NCBI GenBank assembly: GCA_903813345.2
Contig: CAIIXF020000001.1
Coordinates: forward strand, 32,716,556-32,729,048
Reading direction: 5' to 3'
From: Owenia fusiformis
Taxonomy: Eukaryota; Annelida; Polychaeta; Sabellida; Oweniidae
Length of the DNA: 12,493 nt
Of the stretch, positions 8,397 through 12,493 are shown one piece after another (position 1 is the first letter of the stretch; each line of letters starts with the position of its first letter). The position numbers were made by a program, and so were the translations under genes. A model generated the notes under the pieces. It did not search any database, had not been told where the DNA came from, and was given only the letters and a program-made list of their open reading frames with translations.

Positions 8397-8646
8397 ATTT
8401 CCCATTGGTTAACATGGGAATGTCGATTTTCAAAAATTCATCAAATTTATCATCAATTTTTGACCTATTGTAATTGAGAAAAAAATTGAGAAAATTTGGA
8501 GGTATTGGAATTAAAGTCAAATTACGTTTCCATCAATAGTATAAGTATTTTCATCGCAGGTTAAGTAAATAAAAATTCAAAGGTAAAGAGGCTTTAACAC
8601 GTAGTTCAATGAGGAAAAAAGGTTGCCAAACTTATGGAGGGGAGTG
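8397..8646 (-). repeat. Right long TIR of the TA-flanked element
   Basis: Reverse-complement partner of 7781-8031, starting ATTTCCCATTGG and ending TTATGGAGGGGAGTG. The minus-strand open frame over 8577-8777 crosses this boundary: its last 20 or so residues come from this repeat, not from the LINE. Confidence 0.87.
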
Positions 8647-9382
8647 TATATCATAAATGATGGTGTTGCTCGTTTAACTCTCAAGATATATTTACAATAT
8701 TTTAAATGAAGTTTTTCACACATGAGCATTGCTTTGGAGCATCCCCATACCTCACATCCATAAGTAAAAATTGGCAAAATTAATGAGTCAAATAAATGTT
8801 ATTGCATATCGAGTGGCAAGCTCATCTCTGTACATCTGCCTAAGACATCATACATAGCATTTTCTGCATTTCGTAATGATAAATTAACATGTTTGCGAAA
8901 ATTCCCATTATAAGAGAACCAGACTCCCAAATACTTAAATACGAGTCTTCAATTTTGAGTTGTTCTCCATCATACAAAAATCTAAATGTTTCTTTGGTTT
9001 TTTTCTTAGAAAATATTACAACATTTGTCTTTTTAGCATTAACGACAAGTTTATTTTGCTCACAATATGATTTTAATGCATCAAGACCACTTTGTAAACC
9101 TTGCTTTGTTTCTGATAAGATAACAGTGTCATCAGCATACATGATGATAAACATTTTAAAAAGGCAATCAATACATTCAGGCAATTTCATATATTTACAA
9201 CCTTGGCTATTTACAATAAAGTCTTCCATATCATTTACAAATAATGAGAATAATAATGGAAATAAAATTTCGCCAGTTCTCAAACCATTCATACATAGGA
9301 AATATTCAGATGTTTCTTCATTAACAGAAATGCATGATTTTGCATTAGAATATATATCTTTGATACAATTCAATTCAGCTTA
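8647..9382 (-). pseudogene. LINE reverse transcriptase fragment (YADD)
   Basis: The minus-strand frame entering at about 9373 reads CIKDIYSNAKSC, then a GLRTGEILFPLLFSLFVND block (relatives usually have GLRQGE...LSPLLF) and YADDTVILSE, the catalytic aspartate pair of LINE reverse transcriptase, followed by the thumb-type LKSYCEQNKLVVNAKKTNVV. A frameshift near 8930-8945 moves the frame to KYLGVWFSYNGNFRKHVNL, then a TAA at 8800-8802 interrupts before LILPIFTYGCEVWGC and TPSFMIY, where the 866-bp element is inserted. The fingers and much of the palm are missing upstream. The plus-strand frame over 8889-9440 is an antisense shadow. Confidence 0.9.
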
Positions 9383-9547
9383 CCATACGTGTGCAATCTA
9401 TATAGCATCCACACTGACATCTTTACAGAATCATATATAATTTTTGAATATAAACTAACTCAACCCAATAAGGCGAGTACTAAAGAATTTACTTACCTGC
9501 CATCTAAAAATCTGCTTGGAACTACCATTGGATTCCTCCAAGAGAAT
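9383..9547. other. Spacer with a consensus splice donor on the minus strand
   Basis: Between the LINE 5' break and the inverted arm. The minus strand carries CAG followed by GTAAGT at 9491-9499, a textbook donor, preceded by an open stretch that can be read as MHSIIPKIFSWRNPMVVPSR followed by FLDG. This may be the edge of a host exon or of another element, or chance; no protein family is recognised. Confidence 0.35.
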
Positions 9548-9882
9548 ATTTTAGGGATTATGGAATGCATTCAGCTACATAATTTGAGAAATTATTGGCA
9601 TACGTAAAACCTATTTAAAACAGCATTTATCGTATTCAAAAGCGTTGAGCATCAATGATTCCCAGCCCTCTGTAGTTTGAAAAATAAAAATACCTGGGTG
9701 TTAATCCATGGATTATCTTTGAAAACGAGAAATATATTTTTGGATTACATGGTGTAATCTTAAAGTAAACAAAATGTTTTAAAGTGTATTGATGTTTTTG
9801 GATGAAAAACATAAGCGAAATTCATGAAAAAAATCCCCCGATTCATTCTACAAACAACTCGCCCCCCTTTCTCTTACAATAG
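9548..9882 (-). repeat. Right arm of the widely spaced inverted repeat
   Basis: Reverse complement of 2253-2590, close to 98% identical by eye. Similarity stops at TTTTAGGG on the inner side and at CTCTTACAATAG on the outer side. The arm is next to the LINE 5' end on one side and 144 bp from the end of the DIRS/Ngaro-like element on the other. Confidence 0.88.
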
Positions 9883-10026
9883 ACCTTTCCAATAAATCCT
9901 GACCCCTATTTGTGAACCAAGGAAACTAGGGTATATTGGCTAGATTTATGATGTCATACTTTACAGGCAGCAATGTTTGTAAACACAATTGAAAGAAGTT
10001 TTGGAAAATTAGCAATATTTTAATCC
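9883..10026. other. Short spacer between repeat arm and retroelement
   Basis: A 144-bp stretch with no gene or repeat that I recognise. It would be the sequence flanking the 3' end of the tyrosine-recombinase retroelement if that element ends at about 10027. Confidence 0.5.
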
Positions 10027-10225
10027 TATTTATTCTACCAGTCTCTTTGGTGTTTTTTAAGGAGTCTTTCATTTGACTGAATTGTTTAAAAACAAGTTCA
10101 ACTAATAAGACATTTGTTTTGATTAAAACTTTTAATGAAGGAACCGTTACTTATAAAATTCTGGTTACTTACTTTTATGTCGATAGGACAACCCAAAACT
10201 TTTTACCTTGGTGCGCCATTATGCC
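10027..10225 (-). repeat. Direct repeat B2, outer 3' end
   Basis: This 199-bp copy matches 10578-10776 at an offset of 551 bp. The differences I see are TACCAG against TATCAG near the start and AATAAGAC against AATAGGAC. Under the split-repeat model it is the outermost 3' end of the retroelement. Confidence 0.88.
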
Positions 10226-10389
10226 GATAATACTTCTAACCCGAATCCTTGGGGTGGGAGGGCTGGGAAGCTAAAAACCTAATAAGGTTATACTTACATA
10301 CTACACTGCAACCAACCAATACACACGAGCAAAAAATAGAACCTGCTCCCGCTCTGGATGTATGCTTGAAAAGGCCGAAGAAGACCGAC

Positions 10390-10397
10390 TGACGTCA
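10390..10397. promoter_or_regulatory. Perfect CRE-type palindrome TGACGTCA
   Basis: TGACGTCA is the canonical binding palindrome of CREB/ATF-type bZIP factors in animals. It lies in the A2 segment, which would also be present near the 5' end of the full element. A regulatory role is inference; a single 8-bp site can occur by chance. Confidence 0.35.
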
Positions 10398-10418
10398 TCA
10401 TCCATTTATCGTCAACTT

Positions 10419-10481
10419 CGGGAATTTCCGTCACTTCTTCGGGAATTACCGTTACTTCTTCGGAGATTTCCGACACTTCTT
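10419..10481. repeat. Three 21-bp tandem repeats
   Basis: Units begin CGGGAATTTCCGTCACTTCT, CGGGAATTACCGTTACTTCT and CGGAGATTTCCGACACTTCT. The 21-bp length keeps frame and encodes a seven-residue acidic repeat on the minus strand. Variation falls at several positions, so the array is not recent. Confidence 0.85.
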
Positions 10482-10577
10482 CCTCCATCTATCTTCTCCA
10501 CTCGAAACTGAATAATGCATACTACATAAAATAAAAGACTCCTAATCCAATAAAATAAATTAATTTCATTAATTTTT

Positions 10578-10776
10578 TATTTATTCTATCAGTCTCTTTG
10601 GTGTTTTTTAAGGAGTCTTTCATTTGACTGAATTGTTTAAAAACAAGTTCAACTAATAGGACATTTGTTTTGATTAAAACTTTTAATGAAGGAACCGTTA
10701 CTTATAAAATTCTGGTTACTTACTTTTATGTCGATAGGACAACCCAAAACTTTTTACCTTGGTGCGCCATTATGCC
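10578..10776 (-). repeat. Direct repeat B1, inner copy
   Basis: Nearly identical partner of 10027-10225, in the same orientation. The high identity means that the copies were homogenised at the element's last replication or are recent. It is shorter than a usual LTR, has no TG...CA ends, and the recombinase is a tyrosine type, so an LTR reading is not favoured. Confidence 0.88.
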
Positions 10777-11030
10777 ACCCTTAGGCGACCACTCTGAGCC
10801 TAAGGAAGCACCATATAAAAACACATAACACTTGTTCCCAAATCTTGCTGAAAATAATTAAACAACAAATTATATAGAGCGGTTCATTCATTTATTACAA
10901 CTTCCTACCATTCTTCTACTTGACATATCTAACCTTGTTCATAACATCATTTGTTCTTTTCAAACTTACATCACAGGTTGAAATGATACCTTAAAATAGC
11001 ATTTTAAACTTGAAATGTACTCAAAATGTT
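10777..11030 (-). other. Non-coding tail between recombinase stop and B1
   Basis: Downstream, in the sense direction, of the recombinase stop codon at 11031. It contains no open frame or repeat that I recognise. The words CTTAGGCG and GCCTAAGG near 10784-10804 form a small dyad next to the B1 border. Confidence 0.5.
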
Positions 11031-11369
11031 TTATCTCAAATATTTTTGAAATGCATTTGACCTCCATCTTCCCAGCTTTTGTATTTGCAGTTCACTGAGC
11101 CCTATACTTGCTGCCCAAGTTGCTCCTCCAATTCTGAAACTGTGAGATTTATATAATCGAACATCCATGTTACAAAATTCAAATACTTTCTTGAGCTTTC
11201 CCGTAAAAAATGTTCTTGTAATCTCATTGTTTTGTTTGTTTAAGAAAATAGAACCTTGAACTGGATTTCTCACATTTAAGAATTGTCCAAATGAGCTACT
11301 GGGCAAATAAAAGGATCTTGTTGTTTGACCATAACTTTTGCTGAACCCTTTGAATGTTTTATTTGATGT
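11031..11369 (-). pseudogene. Tyrosine recombinase, C-terminal half
   Basis: Continues the recombinase beyond the MITE. The frame opens with TSNKTFKGFSKSYGQTTRSF, passes LPSSSFGQFLNVRNPVQGSI, then carries the catalytic box SHSFRIGGATWAAS (His-x-x-Arg), then LGRWRSNAFQKYLR, where W occupies the usual His/Trp site and Y of KYLR is the nucleophile. The stop follows directly at 11031. This is the expected end of a DIRS/Ngaro or Crypton-type recombinase, which would cut and rejoin DNA in the nucleus through a 3'-phosphotyrosine. All C-terminal catalytic residues are intact, but the half is disconnected from its N-terminus. Confidence 0.88.
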
Positions 11370-11762
11370 AAAGGACGATTCTCGGTTTGGAGAACAGTCT
11401 CCTGGGCTAATAATTTTTTCATGAAAAATATAGAAATAATACCCAAATTAAACTATGAATATTCAAAAGAGGACATTTAAATCTACAAGATGTAAAAATA
11501 ACAAATTGGTCTGAAGCAGGGATAACGCTCAATTTGACCGATTCAATAAAATACAAGTCTTGATTTGGGGAAAGAAGTTCATCAGTGTACTGCGCTAATA
11601 TTTTTTTGCGAAAAATCTAGAAATATTACCCAAATTAAATTATGACTATTCAAAAGAAGACATTCAAATCTATATTATGTAAAGAAATCAAATTTGTCCG
11701 AAGCAGGGATAATGCTCATTTAGATTGATGAACTTCGTTCTCCAAACCGAGAATCGTCCTTT
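11370..11762. mobile_element. 393-bp MITE-like insertion in the recombinase
   Basis: Perfect 26-bp terminal inverted repeats beginning AAAGGACGATTCTCGGTTTG lie at 11370-11395 and 11737-11762. Inside, two diverged head-to-tail units at an offset of 187 bp (about 11401-11540 and 11592-11727) share ACCCAAATTA, ATTCAAAAGA and GAAGCAGGGATAA. The second unit is preceded by TCTTGATTTGGGGAAA, which resembles a decayed copy of the terminal repeat, so this looks like a dimer. No transposase is present. The target duplication is unclear: ATCAAA occurs on both sides, but removing the insert on that basis does not restore the frame. Superfamily not assigned. Confidence 0.8.
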
Positions 11763-12316
11763 GATTATATAACCTTCAGAATGTCTTTCAAGATTGTCCA
11801 TCTTTAAATTGTGTGGTCCCTTGGTTATTTCACTTATTCTCAAAAGTGCAAAAAGAGCCAATGACATCATTGCTTTTAACAAAGTTCTTTCATAAGTTAA
11901 ATTGTACATAATTATATCTATTGCATTGAAAAGTCTTTTCAAAATATCTGGAGTGATTGGAAGTCTAGAATCCACACTGGGTTGTAATTTTGAAATACCT
12001 ATCAAAGCCTGATTAACTATGTATTTTTTGTTGGGTCTTCTAAATCTCTAATTTTATGGTAATAAGACAACCCTGAAATCAAAGACTTTATTGAGTTTGG
12101 TGCTAATTTTTTGTTTAAAAATAGGAATGATATAAACAGCCCAGTGTTGATTGCTGACAAAGGTAGATTTCCACACCCCGTTAATTGATTAAACTGATCC
12201 AAATAAACCAATGTCCTATCATATAAAGATTTTGTATTTTTAGTAATAGCTGCTGCCGTTATTATATTAAGGGTAGAGGCCAATTTATTGGTAGCAATTC
12301 TTTTGGAATTTGACAT
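11763..12316 (-). pseudogene. Tyrosine recombinase, N-terminal half, frameshifted
   Basis: The frame starts with ATG at 12316 (SNSKRIATNKLAS), includes a SAM-like core-binding region around YDRTLVYLDQFNQL and SALSYYHK-type SGLSYYHKIRD, and ends at a stop just after DPTKNT. A one-base shift in the A run near 12021-12028 reconnects it to VNQALIGISKLQPSVDSRLP and then MSLALFALLRISEITKG, which holds the first catalytic arginine (LLRISE). The remaining 24 or so residues of that frame, from GRFSVWRTK onward, are encoded by the MITE. The A-run shift may be a true mutation or a homopolymer error. The start overlaps the end of the RNase H frame by about 55 bp, as in other YR retrotransposons. Confidence 0.86.
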
Positions 12317-12493
12317 TCTTCCATCTGTACTTTTGTATATTTCTGGAAAATATCCATTTTTCCCCTTGATAAAGCATCTGCTAAAAATTTTTTGTCACCT
12401 GCTATATGTTCACTGTACATTTTAATATTATTTTCTAAACATGTTTAAATTGTTGGTCTTAATATAAACATTATTTCTTCACTTTTTGATGTC
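12262..12493 (-). pseudogene. RNase H tail of the RT polyprotein, partial
   Basis: The minus-strand frame from the window edge reads SKSEEIMFILRPTI, then a TAA at 12445-12447, then TCLENNIKMYSEHIAGDKKF and LADALSRGKMDIFQKY, ending LLPINWPLPLI with a stop at 12262-12264. The H-x-G-x(3)-F-LADALSR pattern is the conserved end of the RNase H domain in DIRS-like and other long retroelements, where the aspartate of ADALSR is catalytic. The upstream reverse transcriptase lies outside the window. The internal stop shows that this copy is degenerate. Confidence 0.82.

Larger units (their letters stand above)
7781..8646. mobile_element. 866-bp TA-flanked element with 250-bp inverted repeats
   Basis: Ends begin CACTCCCCTCCATAAGTTTG and are flanked by TA at 7779-7780 and 8647-8648, the signature of the Tc1/mariner superfamily. 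The inverted repeats are very long: 7781-8031 pairs with 8397-8646. The 365-bp middle (8032-8396) holds no transposase. The element lies in the LINE at a TAC tyrosine codon; the upstream piece reads FMIY and the downstream piece continues GELGRYP once the insertion and one TA are left out. It is most simply a non-autonomous, foldback-like Tc1/mariner derivative, although the autonomous relative cannot be named from this window. Confidence 0.87.
4161..9382 (-). mobile_element. 5'-truncated LINE split by two DNA elements
   Basis: This non-LTR retrotransposon relic survives in three minus-strand pieces: 9382-8647 (reverse transcriptase), 7780-7691 (linker) and 4851-4161 (C-terminus and 3' end). 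Joined in that order they give one continuous LINE C-terminal region. The 3' end carries AATAAAAT followed by AAACTGAAACTGAAACTG-type repeats at 4161-4179, a simple-repeat tail typical of LINEs. The 5' end fades near 9382, inside the reverse transcriptase, so the endonuclease and ORF1 are missing. I could not identify a target duplication. Clade is not certain; the C-terminal style is jockey/CR1-like. Frameshifts, stops and insertions make it inactive. Confidence 0.88.
10294..10488 (-). pseudogene. Possible start of retroelement ORF1 in A2
   Basis: A 64-codon frame starts with ATG at 10488. Its first 28 residues are strongly acidic and repetitive, with the blocks SEEVTVIPEEV and TEIPEVDD, encoded by three 21-bp repeats (10419-10439, 10440-10460, 10461-10481). 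The rest, ending FYFLLVCIGWLQCSM, looks unrelated and hydrophobic. I do not recognise a family. If A2 duplicates the 5' end of the retroelement, this is the truncated beginning of its gag-like ORF1, cut off where A2 meets B2. Alternatively the frame is chance. Confidence 0.4.
10226..10577 (-). repeat. Putative A2 segment of split direct repeats
   Basis: The 352 bp between the two direct repeats. In the Ngaro/PAT layout this piece is identical to the 5' end of the element (A1). It fits that it contains, in the sense direction, an ATG-started acidic reading frame and a perfect TGACGTCA box, as expected for a leader plus the start of ORF1. Confidence 0.55.
10027..12493 (-). mobile_element. 3' part of a Ngaro/PAT-like YR retrotransposon
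   Basis: Minus-strand order: RNase H tail (12493-12262), overlapping tyrosine recombinase (12316-11031), about 254 bp of non-coding DNA, then a direct repeat B1 (10776-10578), a middle A2 (10577-10226) and a second direct repeat B2 (10225-10027). DIRS-order retrotransposons replicate with a reverse transcriptase/RNase H and insert with a tyrosine recombinase instead of a DDE integrase. Ngaro and PAT types are known for split direct repeats arranged A1-genes-B1-A2-B2. No methyltransferase lies between RNase H and recombinase, which favours Ngaro over DIRS1. Assigning A2 requires an A1 copy, which would lie off the right edge and cannot be seen. Broken genes make this copy inactive. Confidence 0.75.

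Noticed and set aside
8577-8777. A 66-residue protein taken as one gene
   Set aside because: Its N-terminal two thirds are LINE sequence (IFTYGCEVWGC) and its last 20 or so residues are encoded by the TIR of the inserted TA-flanked element, so it is a chimeric accident.
8889-9440. 183-codon plus-strand frame
   Set aside because: It is the antisense of the reverse transcriptase fragment, and the minus strand carries the recognisable YADD motif.
10027-10776. LTR pair of a short LTR retrotransposon
   Set aside because: There are no TG...CA ends, no primer-binding site or internal genes between the copies, and the neighbouring gene is a tyrosine recombinase. The split direct repeat explanation fits better, though it is not proven.
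11688-11762. Recombinase residues GRFSVWRTKFINLNEHYP as part of the native protein
   Set aside because: They are encoded by the 26-bp terminal repeat and interior of the MITE, and the native frame resumes at TSNKTFKG on the other side.

Overview
This window looks like AT-rich, non-coding or transposon-rich nuclear DNA of a marine invertebrate. A lophotrochozoan, and most likely a bivalve mollusc, is my best guess. The guess rests on the style of the reverse transcriptase and tyrosine recombinase relics and on the density of non-autonomous DNA transposons; no host gene is present to confirm it. I find no intact protein-coding gene, no tRNA or rRNA gene, and no bacterial-type operon.

Left part (1-4160): intergenic DNA with a short 22-bp tandem repeat (692-750), a near-perfect 331-bp-period tandem duplication (1189-1844), and the left arm (2253-2590) of a widely spaced inverted repeat whose other arm is at 9548-9882. 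The rest is AT-rich sequence with a few small hairpins.

Centre (4161-9382): a dead, 5'-truncated LINE on the minus strand. It keeps part of the reverse transcriptase with the YADD box, the C-terminal CCHC knuckle, and a 3' tail of AAACTG-type repeats. Two DNA elements split it. The first is a 2,839-bp element (4852-7690) with about 70-bp terminal inverted repeats, CAC-type ends and a 5-bp TAAAG target duplication. The second is an 866-bp element (7781-8646) with about 250-bp inverted repeats, ends starting CACTCCCCTCC and a TA target duplication. Both empty sites reconnect the LINE reading frame exactly, so the boundaries are well supported. The 2.8-kb element has no recognisable transposase. 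It carries clusters of a CCCGCTGAAA motif in opposite orientation in its two halves, and a central 717-bp zone built of 15-bp dyads spaced at 22 bp, organised by GTTACGCGG/CCGCGTAAC boxes. This zone is the most unusual structure in the window.

Right part (10027-12493, running off the edge): the 3' end of a tyrosine-recombinase retrotransposon on the minus strand. In transcription order it has an RNase H tail, an overlapping tyrosine recombinase frame, a non-coding stretch, and then a B1-A2-B2 arrangement that matches the split direct repeats of Ngaro/PAT-type elements. The recombinase is broken by a one-base frameshift and by a 393-bp MITE-like insertion (11370-11762), and the RNase H frame has an internal stop.

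Order of events inferred from nesting: the LINE and the DIRS/Ngaro-like element inserted first, and the three DNA elements inserted into them later. No gene appears to work with another; the interest lies in the architecture of the mobile elements.
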